A stretch of 45,847 bases of DNA from Lachnospiraceae bacterium (GTDB taxonomy: Bacteria; Bacillota; Clostridia; Lachnospirales; Lachnospiraceae), in NCBI GenBank assembly GCA_029053015.1, contig JAIDHX010000014.1:1-45847 (forward strand), written 5' to 3'. Position numbers and translations under genes: made by a program. A model generated the notes under the pieces. It had not been told where the DNA came from. It saw only the letters and a list, made by a program, of their open reading frames with translations, and did not search any database. This document shows, piece by piece, positions 1 through 7,599 of the stretch (position 1 is the first letter of the stretch; each line of letters opens with the position of its first letter).

Positions 1-414
1 CATTGGAATCCGTTGGAAATATGTCATTTATTGAACACGACTAAAGATTATTACGGAGAATTAAAAAAACTTGTTCCGTCATATACCATTGAAGATGAAA
101 GAAATTATGTAAAATTAAGTTTGAATAATCTCTATCACGAAATTTGTCACCGTTATGTACACGCTGATAGGGAGTACAACATTTCAAAGTTCCCGATAAC
201 TTGTAAAGCAGTATTTTTCGTTATGCAGCATTTGTATTATTTAAGCAGTGGTAATTTTATTCCAACAAAACGGGAATTGCTTCAATGTGTACAAGATGAG
301 GATAAAACTGTTTTGGAATTGAGCATATCATTACAAAATGATATTGACTATGATTTTGATGAAGCCTTTTTGGTGTTATTTAATTGGTGTCAGGATGCGT
401 TATCAAGAATATGA
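1..414 (+). CDS. Hypothetical protein, 5' end outside window
   Basis: The reading frame is open from the first base and ends with TGA, so only the C-terminal 137 residues are visible. The sequence is helical and acidic, with no membrane segment. A YHEICHRYVHADREYN stretch and a C-terminal VLFNWCQDAL helix are the recognisable parts. It has the flavour of the helical tail of a nucleotidyltransferase-type protein, but no catalytic motif is present, so I assign no function. Base composition is AT-rich like the next four genes. A leftward extension would settle the identity. Confidence 0.6.
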   Translation, partial: HWNPLEICHLLNTTKDYYGELKKLVPSYTIEDERNYVKLSLNNLYHEICHRYVHADREYNISKFPITCKAVFFVMQHLYYLSSGNFIPTKRELLQCVQDEDKTVLELSISLQNDIDYDFDEAFLVLFNWCQDALSRI

Positions 415-434
415 CAAAAGGAGAAAAGGTTAAT

Positions 435-587
435 ATGAAATTTTCAGAATGGGGCTATACAAGACCTGATTATTCAGAAGTAAAGAAAAAAATCAATAGC
501 TGTAAAAACAAGATGCAGAGCGCCTTGTCCTATCAGATGTTGAGAAATACAAATTGTAGCAGAAGATGGAGTAATGTCGATGAATAA
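435..587 (+). pseudogene. 50-residue stub resembling an M3 oligoendopeptidase N-terminus
   Basis: ATG at 435 follows a good AAAGGAG site. The first ~34 residues (MKFSEWGYTRPDYSEVKKK and on) resemble the N-terminus of clostridial M3-family oligoendopeptidase F proteins, which commonly open with M-K-F-S-E and a Y-x-R-P motif. Those proteins are around 550-600 residues; here the frame stops after 50 residues in a Cys/Arg-rich tail. No HExxH zinc motif exists nearby. The stop overlaps the start of the HNH gene. I read it as the broken 5' end of a peptidase gene. A genuine small protein cannot be excluded because the ribosome-binding site is intact. Confidence 0.35.
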
Positions 588-1137
588 GGTGGAGGTACTT
601 AAAGAGGCTGCACAGGAAATTCTAAATGGGAAAATGGAAAATGCAAAAGAATTAATGCAAGCAGAATATCCATTTAAGAAATTAATCAATACTGGCAGAA
701 ACTATACAGATAAGCAAAAGATGGAGCAATTTAAGAGAGACGGATTTATTGACAGATATAGTGGGCAGAAATTATTGAACCCTGGATTACTAAAGGTGTT
801 GTCTTATTATATGCCGGATGTGTTTCCATATCATGCACATTGGAAGATGGAAGAATGCCATAATGCTTATTGGGAGTTTGTTCCTACGGTAGACCACATT
901 TATCCGGTTGCGCTTGGTGGAGCAGATTCAGAAGAGAACCGGGTAACGACATCAATGTTACATAATTCTATCAAGAGTAATTGGACGTTGGAACAATTGC
1001 GATGGGAACTGAAGGAAGCAGGAAACTATGAAGAGTGGGATGGTTTGACAACGTTGTTTGTCGAATTAGTGGAAGCGGATTCTTCATTGCTGGAGGATGC
1101 ATATATTAAGAAATGGTATCATCTTTCAAAAATGTAG
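580..1137 (+). CDS. HNH endonuclease-like protein
   Basis: 185-residue protein with an HNH core in its second half: Asp105-His106 in VDHIYPVALGGADSEENRV, then Asn120 and His128. This matches the D-H...N...H pattern of HNH nucleases that bind a metal and cut DNA. The N-terminal 100 residues are helical with no recognised domain. I chose ATG 580 because GGAG at 568-571 is 8 nt away; the ATG at 574 is only 2 nt from it. The gene overlaps the stub before it. No methyltransferase or terminase lies next to it, so it may be part of a degraded mobile or defence island. Confidence 0.65.
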   Translation: MNKVEVLKEAAQEILNGKMENAKELMQAEYPFKKLINTGRNYTDKQKMEQFKRDGFIDRYSGQKLLNPGLLKVLSYYMPDVFPYHAHWKMEECHNAYWEFVPTVDHIYPVALGGADSEENRVTTSMLHNSIKSNWTLEQLRWELKEAGNYEEWDGLTTLFVELVEADSSLLEDAYIKKWYHLSKM

Positions 1138-1294
1138 GCAAGAGCTTATGGAAAGATGGGTGTTACCGTTTTTGTGCTGCTCTGTTACCTATTTTGGCGC
1201 GTCGGCGTCAGGCATTATAAGTCAACAGGATATTAAAGCGAGGCAGGGTTCTGTATTTCTAAGGATTTGCATTGCGCAAAAATTTGAAAAGAGA

Positions 1295-1304
1295 ACTGTA
1301 CAGT
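1295..1304. promoter_or_regulatory. 10-bp palindrome upstream of XRE gene, candidate operator
   Basis: ACTGTACAGT is a perfect palindrome in the 290-bp non-coding gap between the HNH gene and the XRE-ImmA-PIN cassette. An autoregulatory XRE protein would be expected to bind such a site. No clear -35/-10 pair was found beside it. The rest of the gap (1138-1427) is AT-rich and holds no convincing gene. Confidence 0.3.
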
Positions 1305-1427
1305 GAACGAAATAGATACTATAGGAATAAAATAAACAATAATAGTAACCATATTATTGACCAGAATAAAAACAAAGAATATAATGTAAATGGGAAAAGG
1401 GGAATTGATTTGTCAGGAGGACGAATT

Positions 1428-1805
1428 ATGGTGGATATGAATATGGTTATAGCGAATAATATTTTGAATTGTTTGAAAAAACAGAATAAAAAACAAACGG
1501 ATATGGCTGAAGGAATTGGGACAACAAAACAAACTGTAAATAAGATGCTGAATGGTTCACGGATGATTAATGCAATCGAACTTAAAATGATTGCAGATTT
1601 TCTTGGTGTAAAAATGGAAGAACTGACTAAGCTGCCGGAAGCGATACAGGAAGAAAATGTTGTTCATGCTTTTATGGGTAAGGTTGCATCGCAACAGGCA
1701 AAAGATGCTCTGGCGATAGCGGATAAGCTGTCAGATATGATTCTCTTCCATAGCCGTGTACGAGAGAATGGAGCACTTATGATGGAAGCTTGGGAGGATG
1801 ATTAA
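1428..1805 (+). CDS. XRE-family helix-turn-helix regulator (antitoxin-like)
   Basis: 125 residues; ATG 1428 sits 7 nt after a perfect AGGAGG. Residues about 8-65 form a Cro/CI-type HTH (KKQTDMAEGIGTTKQTVNKM with a second helix NAIELKMIADFLGV). The C-terminal half is helical and may bind its partner. Its TAA overlaps the ATG of the ImmA/IrrE gene (TAATG), so the two are translationally coupled. In ICEBs1 ImmR/ImmA and in predicted Xre-COG2856 toxin-antitoxin pairs, the regulator represses the cassette and is cleaved by the protease. That role is inferred here from gene order only. Confidence 0.85.
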   Translation: MVDMNMVIANNILNCLKKQNKKQTDMAEGIGTTKQTVNKMLNGSRMINAIELKMIADFLGVKMEELTKLPEAIQEENVVHAFMGKVASQQAKDALAIADKLSDMILFHSRVRENGALMMEAWEDD

Positions 1806-2626
1806 TGGGGAATGTTTTAAAAGAAAGCTTATATAAAAAGGATGTAAAAAGATTTGAAAAAATAGCTGATGGCTCAAAAGAGTTTTCCGGTGCATATTGC
1901 GGAAGTTCTATTTTAGGAGCATCTATCTTTGGTATTGTTGAGAACTATGCAAGAAAAAAGGAAATGGCATTAGAGCTTTTGCGCTACCCCTTTCATGATG
2001 AAGAATTATGGGCAGTTACATTTGTGAAAAAAGGAACTATTTTCTTATGCATAAATTCTGAATTGGCTATATGTAAGCAAATTTTTGCAGCAGCGCATGA
2101 GTTGTATCATATTCGATGCTATGTGGAAGGTACAGATACAAACACAATACGTACAGGTTCTGTACTGGAGTCTAAAATGGTGGATGAAGCTGCCATGACA
2201 CAGGAGGATTTAGAAGCAAATGCGTTTGCAGGGCTTTTATTAATGCCGGATAGACTGATGAGAGAGCAGCTTGGATTATATGGAATAAATCAAACTGATA
2301 TAAAGGTGGATGATATTTTGACTCTGATGGAAGTTTTTGCACTTCCGTATAAAGCAATTATCTTAAGATTGTTTGAAGAGCATGTTATAACAGAGACTAA
2401 GGCAAACGATTTGTTACAGTATGATGCAGCGTATGTTGCACAGAGAACAGAACTTACCGGCAAGGCCAAACAATGGCAGATGAGTAGTGTAAAGATTGAA
2501 TACTTTGGAAGTCTTTTGGATAATTTGGAATTTAATTCTGAGAACGGGCTTCTTACAGAAAGCAGAGAAGAAGCAGATAGGAAATTCTTGGAAGAGATTA
2601 GAGCAAGTTTCCGTAAGGACAGATAA
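1805..2626 (+). CDS. ImmA/IrrE-family metallopeptidase
   Basis: 273 residues. The zinc motif HELYH is at residues 98-102 (AAAHELYHIRC). It is followed by the family's conserved E-A-N-A-F-A-G-L-L-L-M-P block about 40 residues later, which supplies the third ligand region. ImmA-type enzymes cleave their partner XRE repressor; IrrE-type enzymes cleave DdrO after DNA damage. The gene is coupled to the upstream XRE gene and only 8 bp from the PIN-like gene, so the three are almost certainly one transcript. The C-terminal ~90 residues beyond the core may sense the trigger. Confidence 0.88.
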   Translation: MGNVLKESLYKKDVKRFEKIADGSKEFSGAYCGSSILGASIFGIVENYARKKEMALELLRYPFHDEELWAVTFVKKGTIFLCINSELAICKQIFAAAHELYHIRCYVEGTDTNTIRTGSVLESKMVDEAAMTQEDLEANAFAGLLLMPDRLMREQLGLYGINQTDIKVDDILTLMEVFALPYKAIILRLFEEHVITETKANDLLQYDAAYVAQRTELTGKAKQWQMSSVKIEYFGSLLDNLEFNSENGLLTESREEADRKFLEEIRASFRKDR

Positions 2627-2634
2627 GGAGGGCT

Positions 2635-3447
2635 ATGCAGAAAGATAAATATGCCCTTCTGGATACAGACTTTATTTCTAAAACGCATATCATTCAAAAA
2701 GATGCTGATAATCATCTGATTGATAGAATCGTGGAATTACCCGGATATCAATTCTTTTGTCATAGTCAAATTCGAACAGAACTTTCCAGACATAATGTTA
2801 CGGGCGCTATGGAGTGGCTGGAAAATAAGATTTCCACAAGGCAGATAAAATGTTATAGTGATGAAGATATTCTGGATAAACTGGAGAATGTCTATGGAGC
2901 AATGGCATTAGGCCTGTATGCTAATTTGTTGCATAAAGCGTGCCAGGCTTATGCAGAAGGATTTTATGAGAACAATTTCAAGGAATTGCAGAAGGTAGAT
3001 TATGGAAATATTATGAAAAGTGACCTTCTTAGAAAGCTGAAAGCGGATTGCGATACCATTGGTGTTGGCAATCATTTGGGTGAGATTAAAACCTATGTGT
3101 TATTGCAGATGTTGTCACTAATGCTGGGTGAGCAGATATATGTGTTCTGTTCTGATGACCGGAATGCCAGAAGTGGTATTGTCAGCATTGGCGGTGTAAG
3201 GTGTATTAGTGTGTTATCCGCATTCATCCGTTTGAAAAAGGAATGTGGTTTTGGGCAGGAAGAGGCAAAAGATTATATTAAGTCGTGGCTTGATTTTTGT
3301 GCAGAACATATGCAGACAACATTTAAGGTTCAAGAAGATGCAAAAGTGTTACGTATGTGTAAAGTTCCATGTGAACAAGTGATGAGAGAAATATATGAGG
3401 AAAAATTAGAGGAAACGTGTATGGGATACTTGAGATATAAGTCGTAG
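2635..3447 (+). CDS. PIN-like nuclease, third gene of XRE-ImmA cassette
   Basis: 270 residues; AAGGAGG precedes ATG 2635. The N-terminus YALLDTDFIS gives acidic residues D10 and D12. E49 (QIRTEL), E150 (HLGEIKT) and D174/D175 (VFCSDDRNAR) follow with the spacing of a PIN-fold nuclease, whose members cut RNA with a clustered Asp/Glu site. The following stretch (GGVRCISVLSAF) fits the closing strand and helix. It is longer than the ~130-150 residues of VapC toxins because of a helical insert at ~75-145 and an extra C-terminal domain. As last gene after regulator and protease it is the likely effector. Family assignment comes from motifs alone. Confidence 0.65.
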   Translation: MQKDKYALLDTDFISKTHIIQKDADNHLIDRIVELPGYQFFCHSQIRTELSRHNVTGAMEWLENKISTRQIKCYSDEDILDKLENVYGAMALGLYANLLHKACQAYAEGFYENNFKELQKVDYGNIMKSDLLRKLKADCDTIGVGNHLGEIKTYVLLQMLSLMLGEQIYVFCSDDRNARSGIVSIGGVRCISVLSAFIRLKKECGFGQEEAKDYIKSWLDFCAEHMQTTFKVQEDAKVLRMCKVPCEQVMREIYEEKLEETCMGYLRYKS

Positions 3448-3500
3448 TAGAAATTGTGAAATACCGGAATTTCCATTTTAGGGATAGAAAACCGAGGGTG

Positions 3501-3513
3501 AGTTTGCTATAAT
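3501..3513 (+). promoter_or_regulatory. Extended -10 promoter for NlpC/P60 gene
   Basis: TTTGCTATAAT contains TATAAT at 3508-3513 with a TG one base upstream, a typical extended -10. No good -35 is seen. It lies about 75 bp before the start codon at 3589 in a 141-bp gap. Confidence 0.45.
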
Positions 3514-3588
3514 GTAAACTTAAGGTCGAAGGAAATACATATTCACGGTTGGGTAAAGCAAAGAATAGAAAAGGCTGTATGAAAATCA

Positions 3589-5034
3589 ATGAAGAACAAG
3601 AGAGAAAAAATAATAACAGCATGTAGTATTATAATAGCTTGCATTGGCATAGGTGTGACTGCGGGCTGTTTTGCGGCGGGCAGGGCGTTAGCGTCTGCGC
3701 TGCAGGCGGGCAGGACAGCAGTTATGGCAGATGGCTTGTCTGCGCAAGGGCAGTCAAGAGACGAGACTGCCCAGGGACAGTCAGGAGACGCTGCGTTTCC
3801 GGATATGGCACAGAAAGACGAAGCAGGACAGGCTGCGGCATCCGGAGATGGCACACAGCAGGGAAGTGTGTCTGCAGGCGATGCAAATGCAGCGGATAAT
3901 GCCGCGTTGGAAGTTTTCAATCAGGCGGTATCGGGAGGCGATGCAGCGCAGGAAACAGATAATGAAGATGAAGACGAATATGCGAACCTGGCGATAGCCG
4001 ATGTGAACCGCTATGTGAATGTGCGGAATATGCCAAGCACGGACGGCGAAATAGTCGGAAAGCTGTATGACGGTTCCGTGGCGCAGATTCTTGCGCTGGC
4101 AGGGGAAAATGACGAGTGGTTTCAGGTGGTTTCGGGAAATGTGGAGGGCTATGTAAAGGCAGAATTTTTTATCTACGGCGATGAGGCTGCCGCGGTTATC
4201 GACGACTATGTAATCCGCTATGTCACAGTGCAGGCGGACAGGCTGAACGTGAGGCGGGAGCCGGATATTAACGCGGATAGAATCGGATATATCACCAGGG
4301 GTGAGAGCGTCAGTCTGTTAGAGGACTGCGGAGAATGGCTGAAGGTGCAGTATACGGAGCAAAAAGCAGGGTATGTATCGGCTGAATATGTCATAGTTAC
4401 GGAAGCATTTATTTATGCCAAATCCATTGAGGAGGAACAGGCGGAACTTGCAGCGCGGAGGGAGCTTGCAGAGCGGGCCAGGGCTGAGGAAGCGGCAAGG
4501 CAGGCAGCGGCAGCTGCGGCAGGACAGGAAGGCTTACCGGCGGAGCAGGATACCGCCGCTTTGGGAGAGCAGCCTGCGGACGGAGATTCTTTGCAGAGCG
4601 CAGATGAGGCCGCTGCTATGGGAGAAAGCGTAGACCTGGCCGGACAGACCTATGCGGATAACGGAGAACTCAGGGCGGCGATTGTGGAGTATGCCATGCA
4701 GTATCTGGGGAATGTCTATGTGCACGGCGGAAAAAGCCTGGACAGCGGGACGGACTGCTCAGGCTTCACCTGTTTTATTTATGCAGATTTTGGTTATTCT
4801 ATCAGCAGAACCCCGTCCGGACAGCTTTCCTCGGCAGGCAGAGGCATCGACTACAGCGAAATCCAGCCCGGCGATATTATCTGTTACTCCTCCAACGGCG
4901 GACGGAGCTGCACCCATGTGGGGCTTTATATAGGAGACGGGCAGATTATCCATGCTGCCAACTCCAGAAAAGGCGTTATCATCAGCAATGCGGATTACAG
5001 CACCATCATGGGAGTTAAGAACGTAATCGATTAG
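3589..5034 (+). CDS. Secreted SH3-NlpC/P60 peptidoglycan hydrolase
   Basis: 481 residues. A basic N-terminus and hydrophobic segment (~8-30) act as signal or anchor. A low-complexity Ala/Gly/Gln linker follows (~45-130). Two bacterial SH3 domains are at ~137-195 and ~212-270, then an Ala/Glu-rich coil (~280-345) and a C-terminal NlpC/P60 domain. The catalytic triad is visible as Cys390 (TDCSGF), His443 (THVGLYIGD) and His455 (IIHAA). Such enzymes cut D-Glu-meso-DAP or related stem-peptide bonds in cell wall. The start has only a weak, distant AAAGG site. The stop codon overlaps that of the convergent DUF1848 gene, and no terminator separates them. Confidence 0.9.
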   Translation: MKNKREKIITACSIIIACIGIGVTAGCFAAGRALASALQAGRTAVMADGLSAQGQSRDETAQGQSGDAAFPDMAQKDEAGQAAASGDGTQQGSVSAGDANAADNAALEVFNQAVSGGDAAQETDNEDEDEYANLAIADVNRYVNVRNMPSTDGEIVGKLYDGSVAQILALAGENDEWFQVVSGNVEGYVKAEFFIYGDEAAAVIDDYVIRYVTVQADRLNVRREPDINADRIGYITRGESVSLLEDCGEWLKVQYTEQKAGYVSAEYVIVTEAFIYAKSIEEEQAELAARRELAERARAEEAARQAAAAAAGQEGLPAEQDTAALGEQPADGDSLQSADEAAAMGESVDLAGQTYADNGELRAAIVEYAMQYLGNVYVHGGKSLDSGTDCSGFTCFIYADFGYSISRTPSGQLSSAGRGIDYSEIQPGDIICYSSNGGRSCTHVGLYIGDGQIIHAANSRKGVIISNADYSTIMGVKNVID

Positions 5035-5975
5035 ACGATAGGTAATAAATCAAAAATGTCCAACTGTCCGTTTTTCCATGACTTTTGTTCTGCTGATTTT
5101 ACCACATCCTGTTCGGACAACTCCCCAATCAGAAGCGGTGATGAGGCGTTGTGCAGTTTCCTGTTTTTGGCGACGGTTTCCATATCATAGTTGGCGTAAC
5201 AGTATAAGCAGCCGTGCCCACAGGTATTGTATGCGCCGATGTCTGCCCCGAGCAGGCAGGAACATTCGCTCCGCGCCGTTTTCTTTTTCGGCACATTCAG
5301 TTTGCAGCCCAATGCCTTTTCAAGTACAGCTTTTGACATACAGCCGTCCGCGTCTACATTTTCTCTGACAAGACTTGCATTTTCACAGCATAAATGTATC
5401 TGCAAACCGTTTTTCTTTGCAATGTTGGAGAATGCTTCTATCAGAATCTCCTGCTCTTCGCTTGTGACACTTCGGATTCCACGAAAATTTCGTTTTGTCT
5501 TTTCGTAAAGGTCGATAAAACTTACCACACACTGAGTAGTATATCCGGAAAGCGCTTCCGCCATCAGGTGAAATTGTTCAATATGATGCGCAATGGAATA
5601 CGTATCCGTAATCAAAACAGGGTCATACCGCCAGCTTATCCGGCTGCTTCCAATGACTTCAGAGAGCTGCCTGAAAGAAGCTATGACCTGTTCTTTGGGC
5701 GGCACGTGCGGTTCAATTTCCGTTCCGTAGGGGGTAATGGTCACAAACCAGAAGGTGTCAAATGCGGATAGAAGAGAAAGCCTGTCCAGCATGGGGGAGG
5801 GATTTTTGGTGCAAAAAACCATGACGTCGATTACGTCTGGGGAGAGTAGGTATTTGGTTATCTGTGAAGGGTAGTAGGGATTGCGAACCAACACATAACC
5901 CGCCTCTATGCGATTGTAGAACCAGTCGCTGTAATAGGCGGGTATGTCGGTCCGACTGCCTGTATTGAGTATCAT
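5031..5975 (-). CDS. DUF1848 protein with C-terminal Cys cluster
   Basis: 314 residues from ATG 5975; an in-frame ATG at 5990 touches the AAAAGGA site and is a possible alternative. The N-terminus (SRTDIPAYYSDWFYNRI, VRNPYYPSQITKY, VFCTKNPSPML) is characteristic of DUF1848. The C-terminus carries CSCLLGADIGAYNTCGHGCLY and then CYANYD, a Cys arrangement like the Fe-S-binding region of spore photoproduct lyase relatives. Members are thought to be radical-SAM-like, with unknown substrate. It follows the sirtuin gene on the same strand by about 50 bp and may be the last gene of the ACGX operon, though a separate transcript is possible. Confidence 0.8.
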   Translation of the reverse strand: MILNTGSRTDIPAYYSDWFYNRIEAGYVLVRNPYYPSQITKYLLSPDVIDVMVFCTKNPSPMLDRLSLLSAFDTFWFVTITPYGTEIEPHVPPKEQVIASFRQLSEVIGSSRISWRYDPVLITDTYSIAHHIEQFHLMAEALSGYTTQCVVSFIDLYEKTKRNFRGIRSVTSEEQEILIEAFSNIAKKNGLQIHLCCENASLVRENVDADGCMSKAVLEKALGCKLNVPKKKTARSECSCLLGADIGAYNTCGHGCLYCYANYDMETVAKNRKLHNASSPLLIGELSEQDVVKSAEQKSWKNGQLDIFDLLPIV

Positions 5976-6024
5976 GTTATCGCGCACCATTCCTTTTAGG
6001 CTAAGTTAGTTACTTTATTTTATC

Positions 6025-6960
6025 CTAAGATGAATACTTGGTCAACCGCTGAAAAACTTTTCCGATATCTCCATTGATGCAGATAGACTGCCCGCTTATT
6101 TCAGGCGGGCAGGCTGCCTCGCCGTAATTGATGCACGCATAGACTGCTTCCCGGTTTTCGGCAGTCATCTGCCAGAAGGGATATTTGATGATGCCGGGGG
6201 TATTATAGCCAACGCCCAATTCTAAGAAGAGCACCTTTGCAGCTTCATGCTTTTGCAAAAATAACCTGTATCGTTCTGCTGCCTGATACCATCCTTCGTC
6301 CTGTACAAAAGTATCGTCTGCACGAAGGTTCATACTCATGGGCTTTCCGCATTTTGGGCAGTAAGGTATCAACTCATCGGGCACGGACATTTTAGCAGTA
6401 ACGTCTGCAGGCAGGTATAGATTATCTGCTTCGATTTGGTAGCCCTGTGCCGTTACCATTTTACGGATGGTCTCGGCGTTGTCATATGTTTTTTCGTGGC
6501 ATGGTTCACTGCACTGAAACAGTCCGTAATCGCCCTGTGTATAATAGAGTCTTTTTTTATCAAAACCGGCTTTCTGGAAACAGTGGTCAACATTCGTTGT
6601 GATGACAAAATAATCCTTATCCATGACCAGTTTGTAAAGCGTCTGATACAGTGGGGTGGGAATATCCATATAGCGGTTGATATAGATATACCGGCTCCAA
6701 TATGCCCAATGCTCGTTTAAGGTGTCATATGGATAGAAACCGCCTGCATACATATTTTTGAAGTGATAGTTGTCTGCAAAATCGCTGAAATAGGTGCGAA
6801 AGCGCTCTCCGCTATAGACAAAACCGGCGGCGGTGGAGAGTCCGGCGCCTGCGCCGATAATTACAGCCTCCGATCGTTCCAGTGCTTGACATAGAGCTGA
6901 TATTTCATTTGTCATGCCCATTGTGTTTTGTTTTTTAGATTGCATAAATAACATATTCAT
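6025..6960 (-). CDS. SirTM-like sirtuin (probable protein ADP-ribosyltransferase)
   Basis: 311 residues from ATG 6960, which overlaps the stop of the upstream gene (TGATG) after an AAAAGGG site. The Rossmann NAD motif is GAGAGLSTAAGF (36-47). TTNVDH gives Asn123 and Asp125. Where deacetylase sirtuins have the catalytic His of an HG motif, this protein has Gln142 in TQGDYG. The 19-residue Asn-Gln spacing equals that of the class M sirtuins (SirTM, Asn118/Gln137), which ADP-ribosylate a lipoylated GcvH-like protein. Four Zn ligands are likely: Cys150, Cys154, Cys201, Cys204. The usual SirTM partners (macrodomain, GcvH-L, lipoate ligase) are absent, so the target here is unknown. Confidence 0.85.
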   Translation of the reverse strand: MNMLFMQSKKQNTMGMTNEISALCQALERSEAVIIGAGAGLSTAAGFVYSGERFRTYFSDFADNYHFKNMYAGGFYPYDTLNEHWAYWSRYIYINRYMDIPTPLYQTLYKLVMDKDYFVITTNVDHCFQKAGFDKKRLYYTQGDYGLFQCSEPCHEKTYDNAETIRKMVTAQGYQIEADNLYLPADVTAKMSVPDELIPYCPKCGKPMSMNLRADDTFVQDEGWYQAAERYRLFLQKHEAAKVLFLELGVGYNTPGIIKYPFWQMTAENREAVYACINYGEAACPPEISGQSICINGDIGKVFQRLTKYSS

Positions 6961-7577
6961 CACCCTTTTCTTGATATGACCGCTTGTACCGGACAATGCT
7001 CCATACAACTTCCACAATGTAGACAATGGCTTTGTTCTATATAGTATGGATGCCCTTCTTTGATACATTTCTGCGGACAGTTTTGTTGACAGGTGCCGCA
7101 GCCGATACATTGCTCCGTTATATAATAACCTTTTTCTGACTTTTGTGCATTGCCCATTGTATAGGTTTCTCTGAAAATAGGATTCACACCAAGATTAAAA
7201 TATTCGACGGTCGCATCTTTGACGGCAAATACAATACCGATTTTTCTTGTATCGCCGGGATATACATTTGTAAGGTAAGGCTGTTCCGCAAATATGGTAT
7301 CGATCCATTTTTCCTGCATGTCAGCTTCCACAGGATAAGCTTTGCCGGACAGCCGGATCATCTCTTTGTATTTGGTATATCCAAGCACTTGAATCCGCCC
7401 ATCGCCAAGTAATTGTTTACAAAAATCTTTTCCCCTGGCAGTGAAAAAATAGAATCCATCCTCTTCATAATGTATGGCACTGATATTACGTATCTGTGGC
7501 GCTCCGTCTTCATCCACAGTTGCAAAATTTAATACACCTACATATTGCAGTTTTTGCAGACAAGTCTGTAAATCCAT
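6960..7577 (-). CDS. Pyridoxamine 5'-phosphate oxidase-like / 2[4Fe-4S] ferredoxin fusion
   Basis: 205 residues from ATG 7577, 7 nt after GGAGG. Residues ~1-130 form a split-barrel flavin-binding domain of the PNPOx-like type (VGVLNFATVDEDGAPQIRNI). The C-terminus has two ferredoxin clusters, CIGCGTCQQNCP and CLHCGSCMEHCP. The combination suggests electron transfer between FMN and Fe-S centres, not vitamin B6 synthesis. It lies between the nitroreductase and the sirtuin in the ACGX operon and could feed electrons to the radical SAM enzyme or act on the modified peptide. That role is inferred. Confidence 0.85.
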   Translation of the reverse strand: MDLQTCLQKLQYVGVLNFATVDEDGAPQIRNISAIHYEEDGFYFFTARGKDFCKQLLGDGRIQVLGYTKYKEMIRLSGKAYPVEADMQEKWIDTIFAEQPYLTNVYPGDTRKIGIVFAVKDATVEYFNLGVNPIFRETYTMGNAQKSEKGYYITEQCIGCGTCQQNCPQKCIKEGHPYYIEQSHCLHCGSCMEHCPVQAVISRKG

Positions 7578-7599
7578 TTTCACTCCTCCTTCCGGTCTG

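Noticed and set aside
384..434. Upstream extension of the M3-like stub
   Set aside because: It overlaps the first gene's end, and the AAAGGAG site clearly points to ATG 435.
1097..1306. 69-codon open frame across the HNH 3' end and the gap
   Set aside because: It overlaps the HNH gene, has no ribosome-binding site and resembles no protein.
3543..3920. Minus-strand Ala/Ser/Cys-rich open frame opposite the NlpC gene
   Set aside because: It mirrors the low-complexity GC-rich linker on the other strand; no start signal or family match.
6025..6960. Classical NAD-dependent deacetylase
   Set aside because: The catalytic His of the HG motif is Gln, and the motif spacing matches ADP-ribosylating SirTM proteins.
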